Shown here one piece after another: positions 13,011-25,559 of a DNA stretch of 64,000 nucleotides. Origin of the DNA: Gordionus sp. m RMFG-2023 (lineage: Eukaryota; Nematomorpha; Gordioida; Chordodea; Parachordodidae). The position numbers and the translations under genes were made by a program. Where the stretch lies: NCBI RefSeq assembly GCF_954871325.1, contig NC_088775.1:6425561-6489560 (forward strand), read 5' to 3'. Numbering within the stretch: position 1 is the first letter of the stretch; each line of letters opens with the position of its first letter. A model generated the notes under the pieces. The model made no database searches and had not been told where the DNA came from. It was given only the letters and a program-made list of their open reading frames with translations.

Positions 13011-13850
13011 ACCCGAATTCGCCTTCAACATAAAATGCTTTCTAATAATGCCATCATGGCCCAAGTTTTAACAATATCGAATCCTCTTAATCAAAATTCT
13101 GCTATTTCATCAAAACTTTACCCTTTGATCACTTTTCTTCTATCAGAATACCTACCCCGAAATAACTAGGCTGCTCATTTTAGTTGCCATTGACTTTGCG
13201 GAGAATAAGGTCACTCCAATTTATCACCCTTATGAAAAGTTTGTTTTTTTTGCCCTCTCACTAAAATCTTTTTATCAAGGTGCCATTGCCTACAAATATT
13301 TAACCATTTCATCCTATCTTTTTTTAAAAAAATCTGGTCAATTAGCAATGACGAGCTTAAGTATTTATAATATCCACCATCAATTTCAAGTTCAAGTCTT
13401 CCAATTTTAAATAATCCATCTAACCTCACATCTCTCATATACAAATAAATTATTTTATTCTAACTTATCTCTTCTTTTTTTTACCTCATGATTCGCCATA
13501 CAGCCAATAAATTTTTTATATTTTCTGTGTTTTACGCCGCCTAATTGCTCTGCCCTGTTATTATATCCAGAGCACAAAAAATACTTTGTGTAAACTCCTA
13601 ACGCAAATTGGATATTCCGGCTTCCTTAACTATAAGCCTCATCATTATCATATAACCGGCACATATTACTCCTTTAGCACCATATTAATATATCATTTGT
13701 AATCTTGTTTTACGGACAACCTTTTCCAGTCATCCGTTTCCTCACCTCCACCATTTCACGTCGAAATATCACTGTTATATACTTATTGGAGTCATCTTTC
13801 GAATTTATTTTTCTTTAAAAAAAAATTCAATTTCAAAGTTTTACTTCTAC
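13010..13850 (-). pseudogene. Unidentified coding-like remnant, possibly from a mobile element
   Basis: This block has a base composition unlike its surroundings (C/T-rich on plus, so A/G-rich on minus), as in the gypsy fossil at 17.4-25.1 kb. A 77-codon minus-strand frame (13444-13211) has ordinary protein composition, with KDRMKWLNICRQWHLDKK and RGQKKQTFHKGD. I do not recognise a family. It may be a piece of a retroelement polyprotein or another transposon; it is broken and short. Confidence 0.3.
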
Positions 13851-15814
13851 ATTTTGTGCTTAACTAGATATTTTAGACGAGCCAAGTGTGCTGTGAGTAT
13901 ACTTTTATCTTCCACCAATGTTGAGATTTTATTTATAATATTTTATAGCTATTAATAATTTTAAAAAAAATTAAAATGAAACTCGTTAATTTAAAAAAAT
14001 ATCACATATTTAACTGGATCATGATTAAATTGAAACTTAATATAGGTTTGGTGGACATTTATAAAAAATATATCAAGGGGAATAAATAAATTTAATTACA
14101 ATAAGGTCTAGCGCAGTTAAAGAAAACAAAAATAAATGTTTTTAAAAAGAAGTTTGAAACCATGAATATTTTTTTTCTTCTTTTAATCTTAAACTTAAAC
14201 GTGTCAAGTCATCTGATAACTTAATTAACATAATTAAATATATACAAAGATTCGTAAAAAAAGTTAAATTTACATAATGAAAACTAAATTGAAATAGTTA
14301 TATATTTACTCTTAAAAATATGCATTAAAGAGGTAAAATTCTGCAAAAGTTGACTTTGTAGAATATTTACATATTGGGGGAAAAAAAAAATTATTTAAGA
14401 TTTTACTGGAAAATGCCAATAAAACTTGTGTTAATATTACATTTTTATATAGTAAATTATAATTTATATAAATCAATTAAATAACAAATTTTTCGGTTTT
14501 TTCACCTTATTTTGAAAGAATTGTTAGTTTTTCCTTGAACAGTATAATAGAATGTAGTGAATATTTTGAACATTAATTGACATTATGACATTTTTTTTTA
14601 TCTATGGAAGTTTTTTCCCCAAATGAGGCATATAATAAAATAAAACAAAAAATGGCAGATCGACCAATGACATATATTGTACGTCATTTCCAAACTACAA
14701 AATTACCAAGATAAAATTATATTAAGGTTACGAAAATGGTAAAATGTGTATTAATTATTAATTAATTAAAATAAACCAATTTATAACACGGGTATATACA
14801 TTCACCTGGAAAGATAAAAGTCTAAAATTTATTAGTCAAATTTGTTTATTTACTTAAAATTTCCAAAAATTTATTATTTAACCATTCAATAATGGCCAAC
14901 GTCTCTTTCACGATAAGGAATTATCCTAAAAAAGAATAGTTTAAAAGGATTTAATGAACAACTATATCTGGTGTATGTTGGCAGGTATAATCAAAATAAT
15001 TGATGGACTGCTCGTTAAACATCTTACTTTATTCATAAGACGTGGTCTGGACTAAATCTCTACTCCGGATATACCAAGCCATATCGTCAAATTTTGGGCC
15101 TAAAAATATTTTTTTTATAAAATCTGGGTGGGGTGGTTGATTTTATATTAATTCATTTAATTCAGAAAATCATATAACCAATTTTAGTATTAATTTACTG
15201 CACATATATATATATTTATATTCCTTTAAATCCGTTGACAAATACCCAAAATTATTTAAAATAATAAAATTTTTAAAATTCCGAAAACAAATTAATCATT
15301 TATATTTTTTGATTAAAATTTTTTTAGTTAATAATTCATAAAATCTATAAATGACCCAATAGAACTTTACTCAATTTCGCTATGAATTGCTAAAATTAGA
15401 AAAGTAATTGGTCTAAACAGGGATTACCTTTATATAAGACTTAGCGCTTAATTATCTGATACACTATAAGAAATATCGATATTATCAAAACCCCCTTTCA
15501 CTCGAGATCGCCTGATTTATTAGTTAAAAAGTGATTTCTCTTCCATTTTTTTTATTTCTATTTTTATTTTTCCATTTAAATTTTTTTTTAATTATCATTA
15601 TTTAACCCAAATCCTTATACAACTTTATATACATATATTTCAAAAATAAATCCAATCCTGTAATCTATATGTCAATTTCGCCAGATTCATATAAAAAAAA
15701 TTCAGAAATACTTTAATCATTTTTAACACATTTATCCATCCATACTAATATATTTATATAAACATTTAGCCCAAATATTTTTTTATTCTCTCTTCTTTCT
15801 CGAGAATCATTAAT
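13851..15814. other. AT-rich non-coding stretch
   Basis: No gene, RNA gene or structured repeat was recognised on either strand. Confidence 0.5.
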
Positions 15815-16290
15815 AAGGGATCTAATTCAACATCCAATACTACCTTAAAATATCACGACTCTTATTAAAATGGGGAAAAACACCCAAGATTAATGTCCTA
15901 TACTTTTAACCTATGTTATTTTCTCCAAAACTCGTAAAGAAATCTCATAATTTTCCACTAACTAGCCTATATTCAACATCCAATACGACCTCAAAATTTT
16001 CTTCAAGATTACACTATCAAAATATCACGTCTCATATTAAAATGAAAAAAAAACCAAGATTAATATCCTATAATTTTAACCCATGTTATTTTCTTCAAAA
16101 CTCTTAAAGAAATCACATAATTTTCCACTAGCCAAATCAAAAAGGGTTCTAATTGAACATCCAATACGACCTTAAAATATTACGACTCATATTAAAATGA
16201 AAAAAAAAACCCAAGATTAATGTCCTAACCCATGTTATTTTCTCCAAAACTCGTAAAGAAATCTCATAATTTTAACCCCCAAAACAGATC
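15815..16290 (+). repeat. Imperfect tandem repeat, ~155-bp unit, about three copies
   Basis: Repeated landmarks are CCAAGATTAATGTCCTA, CATGTTATTTTCTCCAAAAC, AGAAATCTCATAATTTT, CATCCAATACGACC and TCATATTAAAATGAAAAA. They recur at about 15865-16035, 16040-16195 and 16200-16280, and a partial unit precedes them. Units differ by small indels. The two open frames beginning MLFSPKLVKKSHNF are the same repeat read twice and are not genes. Confidence 0.85.
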
Positions 16291-17449
16291 AAAAGGTAAA
16301 ATTTTAACAACCTCGCCAATTTTCCTCCTGTCCACAACCCGTTACATATATATTTTTTTCTTTTTATCATATAACATTACCCTTACCAACCCCTACTTAA
16401 ACCAGTTTATTCATTTTCGTATTAATTTGCTAACTTTACTTTTATCCCCATTTTTTAAATTTAAAAAGCTGGATTATTTTTATATTACTTTCACAAATTT
16501 TCATTTTCCTTAACATCAAGCGTTCCTCTATCTTAGTTATTGGCAAATCTTTTTTTTTGTTTAGGGTGTGTTCAAAGTCGAAAAATTTTTCAAAATTTTT
16601 TAAATAAATGATTCTCGCATATACAACATTAATGTGTCCAAACTCGATTTCGCAAATTTCAATAATAAATTAATATTTTTAAAAAATTTTGACTTAGGAA
16701 GCACCCTAAATTTATTTTCATTTATTTAATACCTAACATAATTCTTACTTTTTATTAAGATTCAAAAGTCAATAAAATTATGTTTCTGCGTCCTAAATTT
16801 TTTTTTTGAATGGCTGTAAAAATATAAAAGAAAAATTAAAGTCACAAACTTTGTAAACTTTATCGAGTAATAAAAACTTTTTTTTAAAAAAAATGATAAA
16901 AATGTCCTAAATTTTTATAAAATTTTAAAAATATCAAAAATTTAACATATGATTTTCAATAATTTTAAAATTTCTGAAAGTTTTTAAATTATTCCAATTT
17001 ATCGAAAAACGATTTTGGGCATAGCCTAAAAGAAAATATATGCTTTAAAGTCTTTCGTTAATTATTTATACTTTAGAAAACGGGTATAAATGTATACTAG
17101 ATATCTATAAGGTCATAATTAGCTTATTAATAGTGAAAAAAGATAGTTTGGTATTAAATTATTTTTACTGTTAATAACGGTGACAATTAGAAATATGAAT
17201 TCATTTAATCATAAAAGATTGAAAGGAATTTCAATTAGGAAAAAATTAATTTTTAAAAACCATATTTATCACAAATCACTTATTCATCATTTATTTATAT
17301 AAAATAAAAAGGTTTATTATTTCGTAAAAATCTTTTCCCATTATATAGGAAACTTCAAGAAACAATATAAGCCGTTTTTTTTATTAATTTGTATAAATCT
17401 CTTAATTAAATATTCTCTGTTGATATTCCCATATCCTTTTAGCGAAAAG
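16291..17449. other. AT-rich non-coding stretch
   Basis: No feature was recognised. It may include the downstream end of the gypsy fossil, but no long terminal repeat could be identified by eye. Confidence 0.4.
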
Positions 17450-18716
17450 ATACGCGATTTCTTTATTTTATCATGTTTCTTTATCATCTTTTCCTTCTTT
17501 TTCTAGTTCCATTTTTTAAAATACTTTTCTTCCTGGCATTTTCCTTTAATCCTTCTCTTTTTCATAGCTGTTTGACATATATTTCCTTTTAACCTCACTT
17601 TTAATTTTTCTTAACCCATAGATTTTCATCCCTGTTACTTTTTGTTCAATTGAATGGATCCTTCAAAAGACAATACTCATACTAACCTGTTTGCACCATC
17701 AGCTGTTCTCTCGATCTAGGGTTAGGCTATATTCTTCTTCTAATGATCTTGTTTTATGCCCCAAAACTAATTTAGCCCGAGGATTTGTTATTCGGGCCGG
17801 TTGATTTATTATAGTACAATAGCCCTACTTCTCTCTCCCCATTTTTTGTTTCTTTAAGCAACTTTTACCATTCCCTCCGCCCATCCATTGTTAGTGATTT
17901 CAATGGAGGTGACATTATATAATGCATGAATATGTTGTCGCAAAACTCTTTAAATCATCTGATTTATTTACCACACTTTCCACAAAATCTTATACATTTA
18001 TTTAACACCATATTAAGTGGTTAATCCCTGTCACTAAACTAAACTCTGTCGCTCTACTATGGGCATATACCATCAGGAAATAATATGCCTTGCCCCATTC
18101 TAAAAAATTAGTATGCACTCTAAATCCTGCTTGTGGGGCCTGGTTTATATTTACCATATATTTGTCCATATATTTCATGTTGCCCAAACTTGTAATATCA
18201 AAAATTTAAGCATTCATGGATGGCCACCAGGAATATATTCTATCTCAAATTTTTTAAAAAAATATTTTAATATCATTTATCTTTACTAAAATTACAATTT
18301 GTAGATTTTCCAGCAAAGTCCAATTTCTTATTTTCTGACATGAAAAGGCAGAAGTCATTAAAAAAACAAACACCTCACCAAAACAGTTTTCACTCCATTC
18401 GTTACCAATACCTTCTACATGTTCGTAAGTGAGGCCCTCACATTAAAACCACAGGAAAAAATGTGATAGATAAAAGGGGTAACAGGATTTTACCTTCATC
18501 AGCAGATTTCTCTCGAAAAAGCATTCACTTTTCTCTAGGGTTGCTATGTACCTTTTTTTAAAGGTTTTTATTTTTAATATATCCAATTTTTAATATATAA
18601 TTATTTGCTTTTTTTTAAATATATTTTTAATTTGATATTGTTCGCATTTGTATTTAATCTTTATAAATTGAAACCTCTCTTTTAAAAAATAAAAAAATTA
18701 CCATTAAAATTAGAAT

Positions 18717-18740
18717 ATATATATATATATATATATATAT
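18717..18740. repeat. AT dinucleotide microsatellite
   Basis: About twelve uninterrupted AT units. Confidence 0.9.
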
Positions 18741-19547
18741 TATTTTTAAATATTTTTAAACTAGTATTTGGTTATTATTGCTTTTTTGCATAATCACAAA
18801 ATACCTCCTTTGTATTATCTTTTAAGATTTTTAAAAAAAAATAAGATGCCTTAATTAGAAGAGATTATATAATACTCATGGAAAAAATTTAATTTTACTC
18901 TAGTAGTTTCAACCTTGATGATGCATTCAAGGCGTAGGTATCACCATTCGATATACTCTTAATAAATTATCTTCCACAATATTGAATTCTTTATCAACTA
19001 ATTAGCCTTATCTACCATGCTCCAAGATCGGTTACCTATCAAGCCAGCTTGGACTCTCTTTAATTTTGATCTTGGGGAGTTTCTCTTGTATATTTCCCAA
19101 TTTATGGGGTTTTCTCACATCCATATTTTTATGCTCCTAATCTATTATTTGTCTAGGGGGAATATTTTATCCTTTCTACCAGTATCTACATGGCCGGGGT
19201 AGGTAGAAGACAAATGTCTTCAGAATATCTTGGCATTTTGGGGAATAGGTATAGATTTCTTGGGTGGTAGTATTTTTTTTGAGGGGGGTAAACATTAACT
19301 TTGGGGGGTAGGTATTGATTTTTGGGAGGTGTTTTTTGACATGAATATTCGTTTTAAATTCAATAATTGATACGATTATGATGTTTATCGTTGATTTTAT
19401 CCTGACAAATGTCAATTAAAAAGAAATATGTGTATAACAAATAATAAAAAACTAAAAAATTTCTCTTTTAGAATTTTAAGCATTTTATTTATTAATTTTT
19501 TTACCATAATAATTTTACAATTTCACACCTATAATATTAATTTATTC

Positions 19548-20610
19548 GGTTAGGGTACCTTTTCAGGGGCAATTATTTTTGTTATTTTTTAATGTTATTT
19601 TTTGTTATTTTTTTATGCGATTTTTTTTATGTAATTTTTTTATGAAAACTATTGTTTTTATGTTATTTTTTTATGATTGGTTCATTTTCTTATTGGTTAA
19701 TTTTTTATTTAAGATATTTTTAAATTAATATATCTTTTTTTATTTAAGATATTTTAAAATAATTTTTTTATAGATATTTTCGAAAATATAGATTATTAAA
19801 TCGTTTTGATGTTTTTATTCATTTTATTAATGATTGTAGATTATTAAATCGTTTTGATGTTTTTATTCATTTTATTAATGATTGTATAAATTTTAATAGT
19901 ATATTTCAATTTAATGAATAAATTATTTCGATTGTTATGCTTAAATTTTATTTATTTTTGGAATCTTCCTTTAATTATAGTGTTATCACTAAAAAAAATT
20001 AAATTCTTTATACAAATTTTAGAAAAAATTATTCATATTAAGTTTGTATAGAAGGAATCATATTAAGTTTGAATAGAAGGAATCATATTAAGTTTATATA
20101 GAAGGAATCATATTAAGTTTGTATAGAAGGAATCATATTAAGTTTGTATAGAAGGAATCATATTAAGTTTGTATAGAAGGAATCATATTAAGTTTGTATA
20201 GAGAGAATGTATAGAAAGAATCAACCAAATAAATTTTAAATAGCGAAGTTTCATCTATCAAAAATTTAACCCCAAACCTACCCGCATTGTACATAATCTA
20301 ATAATTTTACCCCTTACCCCTAGCCTTCCCCCTTTTCCCCCATTCACTTCCTTTAAATAATTGTACGAATTTTAAATTTTAGAAAAAATTATTTTAAAAT
20401 ATCTTAAATAAAAAAAGATATATTAATTTAAAAATATCTTAAATAAAAAATTAACCAATAAGAAAATGAACCAATCATAAAAAAATAACATAAAAACAAT
20501 AGCTTTCATAAAAAAATTACATAAAATCAAAAAAAAATCGCATAAAAAAATAACAAAAAATAACATTAAAAAATAACAAAAATAATTGCCCCTGAAAAGG
20601 TACCCTAACC
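19548..20610. mobile_element. Long-TIR DNA element, non-coding, 8-bp target duplication
   Basis: Starts GGTTAGGGTACC and ends GGTACCCTAACC. The inverted repeats run for about 200 bp (AGGGGCAATTATTTTTG, then TTATTTTTTAATG and so on). Flanks are perfect 8-bp duplications ATTTATTC at 19540-19547 and 20611-20618. The interior holds a 2-copy repeat (about 19787-19886) and the 25-bp array at about 20035-20212. No transposase is present. The superfamily is unassigned; the 8-bp duplication is compatible with hAT, P or Merlin, and the GG ends would fit Merlin better than hAT. It is inserted in the gypsy fossil and so is younger than it. Confidence 0.85.
20035..20212 (+). repeat. Minisatellite, ~25-bp unit, about 7 copies
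   Basis: The unit is close to AGAAGGAATCATATTAAGTT followed by TGTAT, repeated seven times with few changes, in the core of the long-TIR element. Units abut with no unique spacers, so this is not a CRISPR array. Confidence 0.9.
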
Positions 20611-23046
20611 ATTTATTCTTATTTGTTATTTTTCTAAAAGTATAGAGGTTAACATAAATGATTAATTTTAATAATAATTTCAGTATTTAAATATTATTAT
20701 TAAAAATAATATTTTCGATAGGTATACAAATTTTAACTATATTATTCATTTAATAATTAGCAAACATTCAAAGTTATTGAATCCCAGATTATATTTTCTT
20801 CTCATTCAATGATTCCCAATGGAGTGACCCAAGCAGCTTTTTAATTGCCTATTGATTATTAGCAAGATTTAGAGATTTAATTGTTTTTTCTAGCCTAAAT
20901 AGACCGGAGAGGAAGAAAATAAAATTTTGTTGTGAGATTATAAATGATAGCTTATTATAAGATTCTTTTTTTTAAAATCATTATATAACATTGTGGTTTA
21001 GCGAATATAGCACCCGAAGGCCCCATACTTTTTTAGAGGGGGGGGGGTTTAGGGGTAGATTTTGTATGTGGGTTTGCCTTTATCGAATTTTCTGCCACGT
21101 GGACGCTACTTTCTACCGTTCTCATTTGTATTCCTCAAATTTTATATCTTTATTGCTATTATCAACGGATCGCAATATAAAATTTGAACAAAATATCGGG
21201 TAAATAATTCTCTTTTCCACTCCGTTATTTAAACTTAATAACAATCCTATCAATAATAATCACTTCTAAACACCTAACCAAGATCGGACCTCTACTTATT
21301 TCTCATTTGAGAGCTTGGAAACTGTTCTCATGCTCTGTCTCAAATCTGATTTGCGTCTTTACAGATTAGGAGGCCATGCAATGCTTTCGAATCTAAAAAT
21401 AAACAATGCTAATAATCAATCATCTCGATAATAAACTGGAGCTCAGCATTATTCTTTCCTCTAGCATTTTCAAGATACTTTCTATATTTTTATATATCTA
21501 GGTTATTTCGTTATCTTTAACTATGACTTAAATAATTTATTTCTCTCATCCCAAATACATTTTTCTTAATGTTCGCTTTTAGTCCTCTGGCAATTATTCT
21601 TTTAATACTATTAATCATAATTATTGATTATATTGGTCTACTTTCAAACAATCATTCCTTGAAACACAGCCATAGATTCTAAAATATTTGCCCCGACAAG
21701 CTTAAAGAAAATTGTAATCTTAAAAATTTAAACAAACACGTTGGCTTATATACATTAACTTTCCACTTATCTCCTTGCTCCTTCAGCTACAAATATTTGC
21801 TGCTAAGATCTATCTTTGAAAACCATATTATATCATCTTGGCTAAGATCTCATCTACTCTGGACAGCGGGTACTTCACCTTAACCAGATAAGAATAGGAA
21901 TTGACTCAAAAATTCTCACATAAGGTAATATACCTGTCTTGCGTAAGAACACTAGCGATCATTGGAGCGGGGGGGGGACAGGGGGACAAATCCCCCCCCA
22001 TCCACAAAGCTAAAAAATGCAGATGCCGGATATATTTTACAAAAATATTTTTGTTTAGAATGTTGTGCAGATTTAATTTAAACATTTCCATATTTTTTAA
22101 TTCGTTTGTAAATAAAAATTTTAACTTGTAAAAATTGATAAGAATATATAAATATGTTATTTTAACAACTTTTTACAAGTCAAATAATTTTATTTTCAAA
22201 TAAATTAATAAATATGGAAATGTTTTGAATTAAATTTACACAGTACTATATTAATTTATATCTGTTAATATTTATTCCTATCTCATATTAAATATATATT
22301 TAATTACATTTATTATCACATTCATCACTAAGTTTATCAATTAATTTTGATTTCAAGTTTTCCGGCGTAATTCTTATTATTTTCAAATTTTTAGTGGCGT
22401 AATATTTATCTACCATTTTTAAATTTCTAGCCAAATAATAATTATTCTGAAATTGTCCAACAGGGAGAAAGAAATTGCAACCTTGTCCTACGAGATAGAG
22501 TCTCCGCCATCAAGCAGTAACAGCTTTTATGGAGTTAGAAGAGTTATTTGCTATTACTGACATATCACAATAGCCTGAAAGAAATTTTTCCTTAGAAGCA
22601 AGAAAATTATTGGATTCAATGCTTATCCCAAATTTTTTTTCTTATTAGAATGTACAACTATTTTATGTATTACTTTTCAAAAACATGATGACTTGAATAA
22701 GAAGATGAGAATAGCGGAGAGCATTTTATTAGAATTCAAGGAAATTAGGGCTAATGTTTATGAAGAATTTCATATTTTATATGTTATTGTTAAGTCAAAA
22801 GCAGAGCTATACGTGTTTAATATTTGTCTCACTCGACTTGCAGCAAGGCAAGCTCAGAGTTAAAACATTAATATAGGATCAGTAGAAGAGTATATCTTAG
22901 ATACAAATACATTTATAAACCAAATAAATGAATGGTATTTAATTCATTATGCAGCACTTACCAATCTGCAAATATTATTTCCATAAATGCCTTCCCAACC
23001 GCAATAAACTCTTAAAACCAACGATCTTTTATCCAAAAAATGAAAT

Positions 23047-23172
23047 CAGAGATATGCAGAAGTACCATTTGTACGGCCCGCCCCGGATTTTTAAAAATTT
23101 TCCCAAGCACGGATTTTATATTTTTAGGCCCGACCCAGGTATTTTTAAAAAATTTTTGGTGCCTGCCCTATG
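23047..23172. mobile_element. Short GC-arm MITE copy
   Basis: Begins CAGAGATATGCAGAAG, followed by GGCCCGCCCCGG and GGCCCGACCCAGG blocks separated by A/T tracts. It belongs to the same family as 23426-23783 and lies inside the same hAT element. The right end is approximate. Confidence 0.55.
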
Positions 23173-23425
23173 GTGATAGGAAAAAAATATTTGTTGGATT
23201 TTTATCATGAAGATGTTAAAGTATCTTATGATGCCTTATTAGCTGAATAACCATGTTTATAAGATTAACTCTGGTTGATACAGTCCCAAAAAATTCTTTG
23301 GATGCTCTGCATTATTTCAAACACATTTTAGATTATATTCCCAATGTATTAAAAGGGTTTATATATTAGCAACTCTTCCCAATAGTAAACTAATGAGAGA
23401 ACATTCTCTTTTTTAAGAAGAATAA

Positions 23426-23783
23426 CAGAGCCCTGCAGAGGTATCATTTGCAGGGCACGACCCAGATTTTTTTAAAGATTTTTATGGCTAAGCTCATTTT
23501 TCAGGCCCGGCCCGGCCTTTTTTAAAATAAAATTTTCAGGCCCGACCCGGATTTTTTAAAAATAAATTATATTTATTTTTGATTTTTATAGCTAATAATA
23601 ACGATTTCAAATATAGGCTGTTTTAAAATATACAGTCCTGCCCGGATATTTTTTTAAAAAAAATTTTCATGCCCGGCCTAGATGTTTTTTTTTAAAAATT
23701 CAGGCTCCGCCCGGATGTTTTTTTTAAAAAATTTCGGGCCCGGCCATACGGTCCTGCCCGGGAGCCGGGTCTGCAGATCTCTG
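23426..23783. mobile_element. GC-arm MITE inserted inside a hAT transposase
   Basis: Starts CAGAGCCCTGCAGAGG and ends GTCTGCAGATCTCTG, so the termini are near-perfect inverted repeats. The arms carry GGCCCGG blocks alternating with runs of T and A. It splits the dimerisation domain of the host hAT transposase, which gives the relative age: gypsy, then hAT, then this MITE. Confidence 0.8.
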
Positions 23784-25157
23784 AAAAACATAGATAGAAG
23801 TACAACTTTTGAAAGTAGATTGAAAGGTTTGGATCTTTTGAATATTCATAGGCATTTGACAACAAGCAAGGATGAGATAATTGAAAAATTACCTCAATCC
23901 CAACGAAGATTGGATTTTACATTGTAAATATATAACATACAAAATAAAATTATTCCCTAATCTTTTTGTGTATAAATTTATATTTCTAACATTTAAATTT
24001 TTATACTTTATATATAAATTTTAAAGCTCAAAAAATTTAAATTTCTATTTTGGGTCATTTAAGTGATTCTTTACATATAATTTTTTTATAATTCACATTA
24101 ATTTAAAATTGTGTATTAGAAATAGTTATTAGTCCTAATAAATTTATGCTTGATATTTTTAAAAAACAATAATATTTCTTAAGACCAAATTCCTGCGTTC
24201 GCGCCTGCTAGCGGTGTAGCCCAATTGCTATACATTAATGGTCTTATTATTCCTGGTGTTAGCCATAGAGCTGACCCTTGATTTACTTCTCTCTTATAAT
24301 GATATGGGATGCGTCAATCTGATCAATAACATAGTGTAATTGTTTCCTCTTATTTTTACATTTACTTCAAAATCTTTCAAAGTTCCTAACTCATTTTTAA
24401 ATATTGATATATTGGTAATATTTTTGTATCTTTTATTGCCTGCTATTATCGATAATTATATTTTTTCCTGTTTCTATTTTCAAAGTGGTTGCTATTATTG
24501 CTACCTTCGCTCTCTTCCATCTTTTGCTGATTATATATTAAGTCACTTATTTTACTATACTTTCACTCGGTCTCTATTCTATCGTTGGAAATTTTTTTTT
24601 TCGATTTACATAACTCCATTAAATTTATTCCACCAGTTATAAAGTGGTCCTATAATTTGTCTATTAACCCAGCTTGATATCAGTTATTCTAATTTTTCTA
24701 TCCCACAAAGATATATTGCTAATATTGTCTTAGGGTTGAATTTGCAATTCTCTTAACTTTTGTTTGGTCCTCCAATTTAACAAATGCCAGTCTTTATAGA
24801 TATAATTAGCTTTTTATCAGGTCAGTTTTTCAATCATGGTCACTCATCTTTACTTACTAAACTGACTCCGGATCCTATGTTTAATAAAAATTTAATCAAT
24901 AGGTCTTCTTTTATATTCTTAACAGCAACGCAATCTCCGATTCTGTCTATCTACACATATTTGTTAATATTATTGAATTTGCCTTTTATAACTTCTTAGG
25001 TTCTGATCTTATTTTATATTTGGCCTCATTGGCATGAAATTTTAACACTCTCTCCTACCATTGATTTGCAGAAAGACAGAAAGAAAAAAAGAAAGAAAGA
25101 AAGTAAAAATTTTAGATATTGCCATATGTATTGTTTTTTTTTTCATCATTAGAGTTT

Positions 25158-25345
25158 TATATTGATAAACGGCACAATTTTTAAAAACCGCTAACCTGAT
25201 ATTTTAGCCAAAGAAGTCTCGGGATTTTGTTAATAAATGTCAAAACCTTTCTTCCATCTATGAACAAAATCTTCAGGCTTGCGTAATATTTATGACTAAA
25301 ATATTGGGCTAACCGTTTTTAAAAATCGCCCCGTTTAACAATACT
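25158..25345. mobile_element. Hairpin MITE (TAGTGTTGTTAAACG family)
   Basis: The right end, CGTTTAACAATACTA, is the family terminus. The left end, TATATTGATAAACGG, is a diverged partner. The inner arms pair around ACCGCTAACCTGATATTTTAGCC and its complement; the centre holds CCATCTATGAACAAAATC. It lies about 215 bp upstream of the CCZ1 start codon. Confidence 0.75.
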
Positions 25346-25559
25346 ATTTGCGCTTAATAAGAGGTTTTAATTATAGAAGGAAAAGAACAAATTTTTTATT
25401 CTGAGAGGAAAAATTGAAAGTCGTTGGGATGCAATTACTTTTGCATATCATGGATACAAGATTAAATGTTTAAACGGTATATGATATATAGCGTAATCGG
25501 TCATGAATTAGCACATACCATTTTGTATAGAATATCTCTTGTTAGGTGCGTTTTTTAAA

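Larger units (their letters stand above)
21960..24207 (+). mobile_element. ZMYM1-type hAT element, decayed, inserted in the gypsy fossil
   Basis: The left end is CATTGGAGCGGGGGG and the right end is the complement of CAGGCGCGAACGCAGG. The flanking 8-mers are CTAGCGAT (21952-21959) and CTAGCGGT (24208-24215), 7 of 8 identical. Plus-strand coding remnants include a helical stretch near 22495-22640 (QAVTAFMELEELFAITDI). The C-terminal dimerisation region lies at 23370-23430 (TLPNSKLMRE, then an RR motif) and resumes at 23790-23925 (ESRLKGLDLLNIHRHLTTS). The gap between these last two is exactly the GC-arm MITE at 23426-23783. The element has several stops and frameshifts and lacks an intact transposase. 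Confidence 0.75.
17450..25060 (-). mobile_element. Ty3/gypsy-type LTR retrotransposon fossil, broken and interrupted
   Basis: Minus-strand fragments appear in the order expected of a Ty3/gypsy polyprotein. A retropepsin-like stretch lies near 24.85-25.0 kb. Reverse transcriptase with the start of the RNase H region lies at about 21.3-21.9 kb. An integrase-core-like stretch lies at about 18.0-18.2 kb. The copy is heavily broken (well over ten breaks) and clearly old. It is interrupted by two later insertions with their own target duplications: 19548-20610 and 21960-24207. Long terminal repeats were not identified, so the outer limits are approximate. Its upstream edge lies about 500 bp before the CCZ1 start codon. 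Confidence 0.7.

Noticed and set aside
15913-16513. Two open frames with identical starts as paired genes
   Set aside because: They are two reads of the same non-coding tandem repeat.
20035-20212. Regular 25-bp repeats as a CRISPR array
   Set aside because: No unique spacers; the array is a minisatellite within a eukaryotic transposable element.
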